Shown: positions 1 to 6,719 of the stretch, piece by piece | Position numbering within the stretch: position 1 is the first letter of the stretch | Layout: each line of letters begins with the position of its first letter | Assembly (NCBI GenBank): GCA_903970405.1 | Contig: CAJCIT010000181.1 | Coordinates: 1-40,385 of the forward strand | Length of the DNA: 40,385 nt | Origin: Acidobacteriaceae bacterium | GTDB lineage: Bacteria > Acidobacteriota > Terriglobia > Bryobacterales > Bryobacteraceae | Direction of reading: 5' to 3' | Translations under genes and position numbers: made by a program | The notes under the pieces: generated by a model | Told to the model about the DNA's origin: nothing | Databases searched by the model: none | What the model saw: the letters and a program-made list of their open reading frames with translations, nothing else

Positions 1-255
1 GATTGAATCGCAGAAACGATCCCGGAACTCAATCATTTCACGGAACTTATAGCTGGTGTCGATGTGCAGGAAAGGGAAAGGAATGGTACCCGGATAAAAC
101 GCCTTTTGGGCGAGACGGACCAGCACGGAGGAGTCTTTGCCGATGGAGTAGAGCAGGACGGGCCGCTGGCACTCCGAAGCGACTTCGCGGAGGATGTGGA
201 TGCTTTCGGCCTCCAGGAGCTGGAGATGATTGAGGGAGCGCACGGGCAACTCCAC
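1..255 (-). CDS. cysD: Sulfate adenylyltransferase subunit 2, N-terminal part (cut by window edge)
   Basis: This is the first 85 codons of the small subunit of ATP sulfurylase, which makes adenosine phosphosulfate from ATP and sulfate during assimilation. Reading leftwards from a GTG at 255, the protein begins [18 protein letters not shown] and continues with a helix ending in [10 protein letters not shown]. It then shows the PP-loop ATP-binding motif YSIGKDSSV, and further on [20 protein letters not shown], all typical of CysD. An in-frame TAG lies just upstream of the GTG, so the start is near this point, though no clear ribosome binding site is visible. The rest of the gene, and probably a cysN/cysNC partner, lies beyond the left edge. 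The identity is secure; the exact start is less so. Confidence 0.9.
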   Translation of the reverse strand, partial: MELPVRSLNHLQLLEAESIHILREVASECQRPVLLYSIGKDSSVLVRLAQKAFYPGTIPFPFLHIDTSYKFREMIEFRDRFCDSI

Positions 256-311
256 TTTAGCACAGTCTGGGAATCTCTATCGGGAAAGGGGTATTGAAGA
301 GAACCACTCAA

Positions 312-430
312 TCGATCAAGGCAGGCGTATCCTCAACGTTTGGCTCGCGGCAAATTCTGAATGACGAGCGAGACGTTGCGGAAATTCCGATTGGGCTTCC
401 TTTACGGCCAGGACTGGCTACCTCTTACCT
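312..430 (+). pseudogene. Decayed gene fragment, inverted second copy of the 727-941 fragment
   Basis: This stretch matches, in opposite orientation, the fragment on the minus strand at 727-941. Both carry the same run through 'ATCCTCAA...', 'AATTCTGAATGA', 'GCGTTGCGG/ACGTTGCGG', 'GAAATTC', 'GAGCTTCCTT/GGGCTTCCTT' and 'CCAGGACTGG'. Here small insertions and deletions break the frame: part reads QILNDERDVAEIPIGLPLRP, and the matching upstream part lies in another frame. There is no start codon and no plausible full protein. The parent family was not recognised. Confidence 0.5.
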
Positions 431-533
431 GGCGCCGGCTTTCAGCGCTGAGCCGAGAGTCGTCTCGGCTGTGCCATACGAAAGAACAGCCGACACGAAT
501 GTCGGCTCTGCAGACTAAAAGTCCGCGCCACGG
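431..533. repeat. Palindromic interspersed repeat, family 1, copy 1
   Basis: About 100 bp with two inner hairpins, 'CTGAGCCGAGAG..' on the left and 'ACAGCCGACACGAATGTCGGCT' split about its centre on the right. The right end is CTAAAAGTCCGCGCCACGG followed by AGATTC. The same right end and inner arms occur at 28701-28821, with a relative at 6428-6543. Compared with those copies, the two inner arms are exchanged, as if the centre had been inverted. The DNA from here to about 720 contains nothing else I can recognise. Confidence 0.75.
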
Positions 534-726
534 AGATTCGGGCCGAGCGCAAAAAGGAAGAAGAGGGCTTCGGCAGAGATTATTCGCTTTGGCTCTTGGC
601 TCGATGGCCTTCGGGGCGCGGGGAAAGCCGGGCGGGGAAGCCCCGGGACAAACTTCCACACCGAGTGGTGTTCACACGATGCTGATGTAAAGAATGGAGT
701 GGAGCAAATTCCTGACACCTTCGACG

Positions 727-941
727 TCACCGGCGAGAATTCGTCGTCACCAACCAGTCCTGGCTGTAAGGAAGCTCAATAAGAATTTCCCTCCGCAACG
801 CCTCGCCCTCATCATTCAGAATTCGCCCGGCCGCCATAATATTGAGGATGCTCCAACCTTGAGTGCCGGGGCGATCAAGTAAAACGTGTCGCCAATGATT
901 GCCGCCATACTTTGCGCTTAGGCCAGGACGTCTTGTCTGTT
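727..941 (-). pseudogene. 3' remnant of an unrecognised gene
   Basis: An open frame without a start codon runs leftwards from the end of the CDGSH gene to a TGA at 727-729. It includes SAKYGGNHWRHVLLDRPGTQ, then GWSILNIMAAGRILNDEGEA, and ends ELPYSQDWLVTTNSRR. The composition looks like real protein, but the 5' part is missing: an in-frame TGA lies inside the CDGSH gene and no ATG, GTG or TTG gives a sensible start. A degenerate inverted copy lies at 312-430. I do not recognise the family. Confidence 0.5.
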
Positions 942-944
942 CCC

Positions 945-1175
945 CTAAACCTTCGGCTTCGGGGGTGGAAGTTCACGGGCCTCGCAGGTCGATTGAAAAC
1001 CTTGGCGGCCGTGCGATCCGTCACAGAAGGGTTTGTTTTCCGAAAGACCGCAACGGCAAAAACCGATGGTGGTGCGCCCGGCCAGCCCGAACTCGGCGCC
1101 GGCTGCGTCCACCACGATGAATTCGCCCTCAACGCGCAATGGGCCGTTGTTCAAGACAGTAACTTTGGTAGGCAT
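945..1175 (-). CDS. CDGSH iron-sulfur domain protein
   Basis: A 76-residue protein with one CDGSH motif: C40-R-C42, then S-x3-P, then C51-D-G-S-H55. This three-Cys one-His set binds a redox-active [2Fe-2S] cluster. The N-terminal half (PTKVTVLNNGPLRVEGEFIV) is the beta strand region usual for the short bacterial forms. These proteins are small, probably cytoplasmic, and their electron partners are mostly unknown. I chose the ATG at 1175, giving MPTKV; a longer reading from 1196 adds seven unlikely residues. The gene is divergent from the GH88 hydrolase. Its stop overlaps the region that holds the 727-941 gene remnant. Confidence 0.85.
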   Translation of the reverse strand: MPTKVTVLNNGPLRVEGEFIVVDAAGAEFGLAGRTTIGFCRCGLSENKPFCDGSHGRQGFQSTCEARELPPPKPKV

Positions 1176-1224
1176 AAGGAAGGGTGTCGCCTGCATGGTA
1201 ACAGAACATGTCTCTGGCGACCCC

Positions 1225-1230
1225 TATAAT
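1225..1230 (+). promoter_or_regulatory. Candidate -10 element for the GH88 gene
   Basis: A perfect TATAAT lies 19 bases before the GTG at 1250. No good -35 is seen at the usual spacing. If used, transcription would start near 1237, inside the longer reading that begins at 1208; this supports the later GTG start, which has GGAGA just before it. Confidence 0.4.
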
Positions 1231-1249
1231 GGGCAGGGCTGGAGACGCG

Positions 1250-2416
1250 GTGATCCAATTCGTTCAAGAGACCGACAAGAAGCTGTTCGAAGAGACCATT
1301 GCGTTTGCTCAGAAGCAGGTTAAGGCGCTGATTGAGAAGCATCCCGACTTCTATCCGATGTATACGGATGGCGGCCGGTGGAAACACGAGGGCGCGGCGT
1401 GGACGCATTGGTGCGATGGCTTCCTGCCAGGCATGATGTGGCTGTTTCACAAATACCTTGGCCGCCATCCGCAGAGCCACCAGAAGACCGCGAACGGGCA
1501 ATCGGGCAACGGCGACTCCAAGTTCTGGATGGAGCAGGCTATTCGCTACTCGAAGCCGCTGGAGCCGCGGAAAAACGATCGTGAAGTCCATGATTTAGGC
1601 TTCATTTTCCTGTCGACTTACTATCGCTGGTTCCAAGTGACGCGCGACCCCGCGCTGCAACAGGTGGTTTTGCAGGCCGGTAAGACGATGGCCATGCGCT
1701 ACAACGAAAAAGGCCAGTTTCTACGCTCATTCGCGGCGGAAGATTCCATCTTCATTGACATCATGATGAACGTGGGGGTGATTTTCTACGCCGCCCGCGA
1801 GTTAAACGATAAGCGCCTGCGTGAGATTGCAGTTCGCCATTGTCTGACCACGCGCCGATTCCTGGTGCGCGGCGACGGCTCGACGGCGCATGAAGGCATC
1901 TTCGATCTGGAGACCGGCGAGTTCCTCCGGCAGACGACGCAGCAGGGATTTCGCGGTGATTCCTGCTGGTCGCGCGGGTTGACGTGGTCACTATACGGCT
2001 TTGCGGTGTCATCGGAATACAGCCGGGACCCGCGGTTTTTGGAGACAGCCGAGGCGTGCGCCGACTACTACATCACCCACACGCCGACTTCGGGGATTCC
2101 GCCCTGGGATTACAACGCGCCGGCGGAAGAACGCTCGCTGCTGGATACTTCATCGGCGGCGATTGCGGCATCCGGCATGTTGCGGCTGTGCCGCCTGGTG
2201 TCCGATCCGCTCAAAGGGCACTTGTACTGGTCCACCGCCATTCACATTCTGCGTTCGCTCTGCACGCACTATGTGCCGTTCAAAGAGCCGGAGTGGGAGG
2301 GCGTCCTCAAAGGAGGCGTCTATCACCTGGCGAAGGGCTTGGGCGTGTCTGAATCGGTGATGTGGGGCGAGTACTTCTTTGTGGAGGCGCTGGAGCAGGC
2401 GCTGCGGTTCTTGTAG
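1250..2416 (+). CDS. GH88-family unsaturated glucuronyl hydrolase
   Basis: A glycoside hydrolase of the unsaturated glucuronyl/disaccharide hydrolase type, acting on the 4,5-unsaturated uronic acid ends left by polysaccharide lyases through hydration of the enol ether. The family signature is clear near the N-terminus: YTDGGRWKHEGAAWTHWCDG followed by FLPGMMWLF. Later come HDLGFIF and RGLTWSLYGFA, aromatic-rich loops of the (alpha/alpha)6 barrel, and GVSESVMWGEYFFVEAL at the end. The length of about 388 residues fits. The frame is open from an ATG at 1208, but the GTG at 1250 has a GGAGA ribosome binding site and sits behind a TATAAT, so I prefer it. No signal peptide is visible, suggesting that imported oligosaccharides are processed inside the cell. 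No lyase gene is nearby. Confidence 0.85.
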   Translation: MIQFVQETDKKLFEETIAFAQKQVKALIEKHPDFYPMYTDGGRWKHEGAAWTHWCDGFLPGMMWLFHKYLGRHPQSHQKTANGQSGNGDSKFWMEQAIRYSKPLEPRKNDREVHDLGFIFLSTYYRWFQVTRDPALQQVVLQAGKTMAMRYNEKGQFLRSFAAEDSIFIDIMMNVGVIFYAARELNDKRLREIAVRHCLTTRRFLVRGDGSTAHEGIFDLETGEFLRQTTQQGFRGDSCWSRGLTWSLYGFAVSSEYSRDPRFLETAEACADYYITHTPTSGIPPWDYNAPAEERSLLDTSSAAIAASGMLRLCRLVSDPLKGHLYWSTAIHILRSLCTHYVPFKEPEWEGVLKGGVYHLAKGLGVSESVMWGEYFFVEALEQALRFL

Positions 2417-2634
2417 GCGCTTAACTGCGGGTTGAAGTCCGAAAGCTTCGATAGATTTGGGGAGGCTGCTCCGCCCCTGGCGGCTTGTCCAGAATTCATG
2501 TTCACTGCTAAACCCCCGCTCTGAGTCTTCGTCTACACCCTCGGAAACCTTCTCTCTTCGAGGGAGGGCCATAACGGCCACCAGCGGCCCGTGCGGTTGT
2601 GGCGGCCGTGAACACGCAAAAGGAGCGAACGAAC

Positions 2635-3105
2635 ATGAACAAATGGATCACCGGAGCGATAGGCGCGGCTGTATTGACGGCCGGCGCCATCGCCCTTTCC
2701 GCGCAGCCGGGCACCCGCACACCGCCCACGCCGGCAGAACAGGCCACACACCAAGTCAGCCGATTGACGCAACTGCTGGATCTAAACGCAACGCAACAGG
2801 CGGCGGCGACTGCGGCGTTTACCGCGGAAGCGACGACGATGCAGGGTTTGCACAACGGTTTCCAGACGGCACAAAACAACCTGAAGACGGCTGTTCAGAA
2901 TAACGACGCGGCGGGCATCTCTGCCGCAGCCAGTCAGATCGCCGCCTTGACCCAGCAGCAGATCGTGGCTCATGCAACTGCCGAAGCTGCACTCCACGCC
3001 ACCCTGACCTCGGATCAACAGGCGAAATATCAGGCGCTGAGAACGATGGGCGGTCCGGGTGGACCAGGCGGGCATGGTGGGCCGGGCGGACCGCCGCAGT
3101 TGTAA
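2635..3105 (+). CDS. Spy/CpxP-like periplasmic protein with glycine-rich tail
   Basis: A 156-residue secreted protein. It starts MNKWITGAIGAAVLTAGAIA with a signal peptide ending near ALSAQ. The mature part is a helical, Gln/Ala-rich domain with LTQLLDLNATQQAAATAAF and TSDQQAKYQALR, the pattern of Spy/CpxP/ZraP-type periplasmic chaperones and metal-linked stress proteins. The C-terminus is a Gly/Pro/His repeat (GGPGGPGGHGGPGGPP) that could bind metal. AAGGAG lies at the right distance from the ATG at 2635, so the longer reading from 2599 is unlikely. It precedes the ECF sigma/anti-sigma pair, with a second Spy-like gene after the pair, suggesting one envelope-stress module. The 218 bases before it show nothing else. 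Confidence 0.7.
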   Translation: MNKWITGAIGAAVLTAGAIALSAQPGTRTPPTPAEQATHQVSRLTQLLDLNATQQAAATAAFTAEATTMQGLHNGFQTAQNNLKTAVQNNDAAGISAAASQIAALTQQQIVAHATAEAALHATLTSDQQAKYQALRTMGGPGGPGGHGGPGGPPQL

Positions 3106-3146
3106 GGGCGGGCGGGTTGGCAACCATGGGTGGCGGTTTAGTCATG

Positions 3147-3204
3147 GATGGTCCCGAAGGCCGATTTTCAATCGGCCGCAGGTTGACAACCTGCCCTACA
3201 GGTC
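3147..3204. repeat. Tandem palindromes, repeat family 2, copy A
   Basis: Two adjoining perfect palindromes: GGCCGAT-TTTCA-ATCGGCC (3159-3177) and GCAGGTTG-A-CAACCTGC (3178-3194), followed by CCTACAGG. The same arrangement with compensated base changes is found at 25504-25574. It lies within the 5' extension of the ECF sigma reading frame, arguing that the true sigma start is downstream. The second palindrome also contains a TTGACA. Confidence 0.7.
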
Positions 3205-3210
3205 TACACT
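3183..3210 (+). promoter_or_regulatory. Candidate promoter for the ECF sigma gene, inside a repeat
   Basis: TTGACA (3183-3188) and TACACT (3205-3210) are 16 bases apart. Transcription would begin around 3217, almost on the GTG at 3219. The -35 belongs to the repeat palindrome, so an inserted repeat may have supplied the promoter. This is inference from spacing only. Confidence 0.35.
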
Positions 3211-3218
3211 TGCGTTCA

Positions 3219-3743
3219 GTGGCAACCGAGGACTTTGAAGCATTGGTTGCGGCGTACAGGCCGAAAGTGTTCCGCTTCGCGATGGCCTCCCTGCGAGACG
3301 CCGACGCGGCCCAGACGGTGACGCAGGATTGCTTTCTCAAGGCCTTTCAGGCGTGGGGCCGGTTCCGCCGCGAATGCAGCTTGGACACCTGGCTGATGAC
3401 GATTGCCGTGAATCTGGTGCGGGACTCTGTACGCAATAGACGGCTGCAATTTTGGAAGAGGACCAGCCAGGAGGCGGAGCCGGCTGAGATTGTGGAGCGG
3501 ACGCTGGCTGGGTGCGGCCCGACACCCGAAGCGCAGATCATTCTCAATGAGCAGGTGAAAGCGGTATGGGCGGCCGCGGCGGTTTTGCCGGAACGGCAGC
3601 GCACTGTTTTCCTGCTGCGTTTTGTGGAAGAAATGGAATTGCTAGAGATTGCCGCGGCGACAGGGATGAAGGAAGGGACGGTGAAGGCGCACCTGTTCCA
3701 AGCGCTGCGCACGGTTCGCCAACGGGTGGGTGCCATTCGATGA
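3219..3743 (+). CDS. ECF-type RNA polymerase sigma factor
   Basis: A sigma-70 family regulator of the extracytoplasmic-function group, which directs RNA polymerase to stress promoters. Region 2 is seen in DFEALVAAYRPKVFRFA, DADAAQTVTQDCFLKAF and LDTWLMTIAVNLVRD. Region 4 is seen in LPERQRTVFLLRFVEEMELL and EIAAATGMKEGTVKAHLFQA, a helix-turn-helix. The frame is open from 3117, but its first 34 codons are repeat sequence; the family's usual N-terminus fits a GTG at 3219 (VATEDFEAL) or the TTG at 3210. The stop overlaps the start of the anti-sigma gene (ATGA), so the two are translationally coupled. Confidence 0.9.
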   Translation: MATEDFEALVAAYRPKVFRFAMASLRDADAAQTVTQDCFLKAFQAWGRFRRECSLDTWLMTIAVNLVRDSVRNRRLQFWKRTSQEAEPAEIVERTLAGCGPTPEAQIILNEQVKAVWAAAAVLPERQRTVFLLRFVEEMELLEIAAATGMKEGTVKAHLFQALRTVRQRVGAIR

Positions 3744-4201
3744 AGAAACATCTGAACGAACAGGAAGTGCTGGAGCGGGTCGCTGGACAGCGGGACGCGG
3801 CGAGCGATGAGCATGTGAGGGCGTGCCCCGAGTGCCGGAACGAGATTACACGGCTGAACGACGCACTGGGTGGATTCCGGACCACGGCGCGCGAGTGGGC
3901 GGAGACGGTGCGCCGCGAAGTGGCGGTGCGTCCGCCGGTCCGTCATCGAGGATTCGGATGGCAGGGGTTGCGGCTGGCAGGAGTGTTGGCGGTGCTGCTG
4001 GTTTGTTTGGGAGTATTGCTGATACGGCACGAGGGGCCACGAGCGGTTGAGATGAGCAGCACGGCCGACGATGCCGTGTTGGAACGAGTAGACGCGGCGA
4101 TGTCACGCAGCGTGCCCAGCGCCATGGAACCGCTGTCGCAACTTGTGCCCACGCAGCGGAAGGAATTGGCATTAAAGGAGAAGGTGGAGGGTGCGAATTG
4201 A
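3740..4201 (+). CDS. Zinc-finger anti-sigma factor, membrane-anchored
   Basis: A 153-residue protein that should hold the preceding sigma factor inactive at the membrane. The N-terminal cytoplasmic part has the H-x3-C-x2-C anti-sigma zinc motif (H25, C29, C32 in HVRACPEC). One membrane segment follows, about residues 79-95 (LAGVLAVLLVCLGVLLI), and then a periplasmic tail of about 55 residues. The ATG at 3740 overlaps the sigma stop, and the gene's own stop overlaps the TTG start of the next gene, so three genes form a coupled unit. Confidence 0.85.
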   Translation: MKKHLNEQEVLERVAGQRDAASDEHVRACPECRNEITRLNDALGGFRTTAREWAETVRREVAVRPPVRHRGFGWQGLRLAGVLAVLLVCLGVLLIRHEGPRAVEMSSTADDAVLERVDAAMSRSVPSAMEPLSQLVPTQRKELALKEKVEGAN

Positions 4202-4728
4202 GAGTCTGGAGGCAAGGGCTATTGATGGCCCTGGCGCTGGCGGGCAGTCTATCCGCTCAGCCGCCAGGACAACAGCCTGATACGCCGCAGCAGTTGCCGC
4301 AGGGGCCGCCGCCGGGACATGGCGGGCAACCGGGCGGCCGCCCGCACATGCATGGTCCGATGGGTGGGCCGGAGGCGCGCTGGTGGGTGAACCCAGCCGT
4401 GGTGCAAAAGATCGGGCTGACCCAGGATCAGCAGAAACAGATTGACGGGCTGTATCAGAAACACCGCTTGAAGTTGATTGACACCAGCGCGGCGGTGGAG
4501 CGGGAAGAGGCGATGTTGGAGCCACTGCTCGAAGCCGACCGTCCCGATGAGGCCAAAGTGCTGGCGCAGATCGACCGGGTGGCCCAGGCTCGGGCGGAGC
4601 TCGAGAAGGCGTACGCGCGCATGCTGCTGGGGTTTCGCAGCGTGCTGACCGTAGAGCAGTGGAAGAAGCTGCAGGCTGACCGGCCTGGGCCGCCGCAGGA
4701 CAGGCAACCCGATTTACTAAAGCGGTGA
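4198..4728 (+). CDS. Spy/CpxP-like periplasmic protein
   Basis: A 176-residue secreted protein. The signal peptide MRVWRQGLLMALALAGSLSA is followed by a Pro/Gln/Gly/His-rich linker. Next is a long helical domain with the family's LTxxQ motif twice (GLTQDQQKQID and LTVEQWKKL) and many charged residues. Spy/CpxP/ZraP-type proteins act as periplasmic chaperones or sensors. It starts at a TTG overlapping the stop of the anti-sigma gene (TTGA), with GGTGGAGGG just upstream. It probably reports on, or is made in response to, the same envelope signal as the sigma factor. Its last 12 bases overlap the end of the convergent esterase gene. Confidence 0.75.
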   Translation: MRVWRQGLLMALALAGSLSAQPPGQQPDTPQQLPQGPPPGHGGQPGGRPHMHGPMGGPEARWWVNPAVVQKIGLTQDQQKQIDGLYQKHRLKLIDTSAAVEREEAMLEPLLEADRPDEAKVLAQIDRVAQARAELEKAYARMLLGFRSVLTVEQWKKLQADRPGPPQDRQPDLLKR

Positions 4729-5628
4729 GGCGCCCAGGATGTGGATGGTGTGCAGCCAGGTCTCAACGCTTTGCGGCCATGTGGTGATGGGGAGTTCGGT
4801 GCGGCGCAGGCCGTAACCGTGACCGCCTTCGGCATAGATGTGGAGCTCAGCCGGAACTTTCGCCTTCTTCAAAGCCAGGAAATAAACCGTCGCGTTTTCG
4901 ACGTGGACCGGATCGTTCTCGGCTTGCACGATGAATGAAGGCGGGGTTTGAGCGGTGACGTGAATGTCGGCGTTCGGCGCGAAGTTCTGGTCCGCAATGG
5001 CGAGATAACCCGGGTAGACGATCACGGCGAAATCGGGGCGGCAGCTCACGCTGTCCGCGGCGTCGATCGGCGTATAGAGGCGGTCGTCGTAATGAGTGCT
5101 GACGGCGGCTGCGAGGTGGGCGCCGGCCGAGAAGCCAAGGACGCCGATCTTCTTCGGATCGATATGCCACTCAGTTGCGTGAGAACGCACGATGCCGAGC
5201 GCGCGCTGGGCATCCTGCAGGGCGGCGGAAGATTTCGGGTAGGGGCCGGAATCAGGCACGCGGTACTTCACCAGGACACAGGAGATGCCGGAGGAGCTGA
5301 GCCAGTCGCAGACCTCGGTACCTTCAAGATCCATCGCGAGGATGTGGTAGCCGCCGCCGGGAAAGACAACCACGGCCGCGCCGGAGTTCTTGCCCGCGGG
5401 CGCATAAAGCGTCAGGGTGGGAGCGGAAACATTGCCCAGGCGGATCACCGGCTTGCCCGCGATCAGATTGTCTTTTGCCGTGGTCGTATCCTGCTCAGGC
5501 GCTGGATTCGGCGCTGCGCCCGGTGCGCCTTTTGGCCAGAGCGGTATGACGGCGTGAGCGTCGGTTTCGGCGAATGAGGAGGTGGAGAGAACAACAAGCA
5601 GCGCGGAGAGGAAAAGACGGTGGCGCAT
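4717..5628 (-). CDS. Secreted alpha/beta-hydrolase, acetyl-esterase type
   Basis: A 303-residue exported esterase with a signal peptide of about 20 residues (MRHRLFLSALLVVLSTSSFA). The hydrolase core shows the oxyanion-hole motif PGGGY (90-94), the nucleophile elbow GFSAG (Ser167), Asp239 in AENDPVHVENA and His270 in EGGHGYG, a complete catalytic triad. The closest style is the acetyl-xylan/carbohydrate esterase group that begins with 'IPLWPKGAPG'. The frame is open 64 codons further upstream, but the ATG at 5628 begins the signal peptide. It is convergent with the Spy-like gene. The true substrate cannot be told from sequence. Confidence 0.85.
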   Translation of the reverse strand: MRHRLFLSALLVVLSTSSFAETDAHAVIPLWPKGAPGAAPNPAPEQDTTTAKDNLIAGKPVIRLGNVSAPTLTLYAPAGKNSGAAVVVFPGGGYHILAMDLEGTEVCDWLSSSGISCVLVKYRVPDSGPYPKSSAALQDAQRALGIVRSHATEWHIDPKKIGVLGFSAGAHLAAAVSTHYDDRLYTPIDAADSVSCRPDFAVIVYPGYLAIADQNFAPNADIHVTAQTPPSFIVQAENDPVHVENATVYFLALKKAKVPAELHIYAEGGHGYGLRRTELPITTWPQSVETWLHTIHILGASPL

Positions 5629-5702
5629 AGTGAACCTGAGAGCGATGATCGCACAACGCCCGGCGGCGCTAGCGCAAGGGCGGTGGCCAGGTATCCCGGC
5701 GA

Positions 5703-6410
5703 TCACGCTGGGCCAGCTTTGCGGAACGTCAAGTTGATTCGATGGTTGCCCACCGAAGGGTGACGATCGTCCTTGAGCGGCTGAATGCCGTGGTAACGCA
5801 AACGGGCTGGGCCGCCCCAAACGACGACGTCACCATGAACGAGTTGAGTGCGGAGCGGTTTCTCGGCCCGCTTCATTCCCCCAAAGAGGAAGACGGCAGG
5901 GATGCCGAGTGAGACAGAGACGATGGGCTGCGCAAGGTCGGGTTCATCCTTATCCTGGTGCATCGACATCTTGGCGCCGGGACCGTAACGATTGATGAGG
6001 CACGCATCGGGAATGAAGCGTAGGAAGCCGGCCGCAGCGGCTGCGTCTGAGGCCAGCGAGAGAAATGCCGGCGGCATGGCGGGCCAGGGACGATTGCTCA
6101 CCGGATCGACTGGCGAATAGCGATAGCCTGAGCGATCTGAGACCCAACCGAGCGGGCCGCAATTGGTCATGGCGGCCGACATAGTGAAGCCGCCGGGCGT
6201 GACCATGTGGCGGAACGGGGCGGCGGAAGAGACGGATTCGACCCCAGCGAGCAACTCAGTCTCGCGAGCGAGAGCGAAACCGTGCAGAAGGACGGCTCCT
6301 GGGGCGAGCGGATCAACGGCAGTGGAGAGGCCGGTCAGGAGAGAATCGAACAGCGACATGGGCGTTAGCAAAGCGCTGTTCTTATTGTCCTCCTGCTCCG
6401 GGGAGTTCAC
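5703..6410 (-). CDS. alkB: AlkB, 2-oxoglutarate/Fe(II)-dependent DNA repair dioxygenase
   Basis: It removes alkyl groups such as 1-methyladenine and 3-methylcytosine from DNA by oxidation. The match to Escherichia coli AlkB, recalled from memory, runs along the whole protein: APFRHMVTPGGFTMSAAMTN, CGPLGWVSDRSGYRYSPVDP, DACLINRYGPGAKMSMHQDK and HGDVVVWGG. Iron ligands are H151, D153 (HQDKDE) and H207 (YHGIQPL); R224 and R230 (RINLTFR) bind 2-oxoglutarate and complete the site. The reading from the GTG at 6410 gives 235 residues. An ATG at 6359 (MSLFDSLL) matches the family start better and would remove 17 residues. Neither has a clear ribosome binding site. Confidence 0.95.
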   Translation of the reverse strand: MNSPEQEDNKNSALLTPMSLFDSLLTGLSTAVDPLAPGAVLLHGFALARETELLAGVESVSSAAPFRHMVTPGGFTMSAAMTNCGPLGWVSDRSGYRYSPVDPVSNRPWPAMPPAFLSLASDAAAAAGFLRFIPDACLINRYGPGAKMSMHQDKDEPDLAQPIVSVSLGIPAVFLFGGMKRAEKPLRTQLVHGDVVVWGGPARLRYHGIQPLKDDRHPSVGNHRINLTFRKAGPA

Positions 6411-6427
6411 GGCGGCGTGAGGATTTA

Positions 6428-6543
6428 CGTGCCGCGGGCTTCAGCCGGCTGAGCCGACATTCGTGTCGGCTGTTCTTCGTTTCACCGCATCCGGCTGACA
6501 GCCGCGGCTAAAGGCTTGGGCTCAAAGCGCGCGCCACGTGGCG
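6428..6543. repeat. Palindromic interspersed repeat, family 1, copy 2
   Basis: It contains GCGGGCTTCAGCCGGCTGAG, then CCGACATTCGTGTCGGCTGTTC split as a hairpin, and ends near CGCGCGCCACGTGGCG. The left half is close to the copy at 28701-28821; the right half has diverged (GGCTAAAGGCTTGGG). It lies between alkB and the tRNA promoter. Confidence 0.7.
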
Positions 6544-6585
6544 TCATGCATGCATTGCCGCCAGCAATATCGCCCAAACCCGCGT

Positions 6586-6615
6586 TTGACAGAAACCCTG
6601 CGAAGCCCGTAACCT
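6586..6615 (+). promoter_or_regulatory. Probable tRNA promoter
   Basis: TTGACA at 6586-6591 is followed after 18 bases by a weak TAACCT at 6610-6615, about 24 bases before the mature tRNA. The consensus -35 close to a tRNA makes this likely, although the -10 is poor. Confidence 0.5.
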
Positions 6616-6638
6616 GGGATCAAGGCTTTTTCTGTGCT

Positions 6639-6715
6639 GCCGGTGTAGCTCAGGTGGTTAGAGCGACGGTCTCATAATCCGTAGGTCGGAGGTTCAACTC
6701 CTCCCGCCGGCACCA
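6639..6715 (+). tRNA. tRNA with CAU anticodon (elongator Met, or Ile2)
   Basis: A 77-base cloverleaf with the 3' CCA encoded. The acceptor stem is GCCGGTG/CGCCGGC with one G-U pair. The D arm is GCTC...GAGC. The anticodon loop CTCATAA has anticodon CAU on an ACGG/CCGT stem with an unpaired T-T at its base. The T arm is GGAGG-TTCAACT-CCTCC. The loop is shared by elongator tRNA-Met and by the tRNA-Ile whose C34 becomes lysidine, so the identity is not certain. It is not initiator tRNA, because the acceptor stem begins with a G-C pair. Only four bases separate its end from the stop of parB on the other strand. Confidence 0.93.
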
Positions 6716-6719
6716 AGTC

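Noticed and set aside
361-690. 109-codon frame on the plus strand
   Set aside because: It reads through the family 1 palindromic repeat and the decayed fragment; the product is not protein-like.
875-1132. 85-codon frame on the minus strand
   Set aside because: It overlaps the CDGSH gene in another frame and carries no motif.
1151-1591. 146-codon open frame on the minus strand
   Set aside because: It lies antisense across the GH88 gene and the divergent promoter region and has no recognisable domain.
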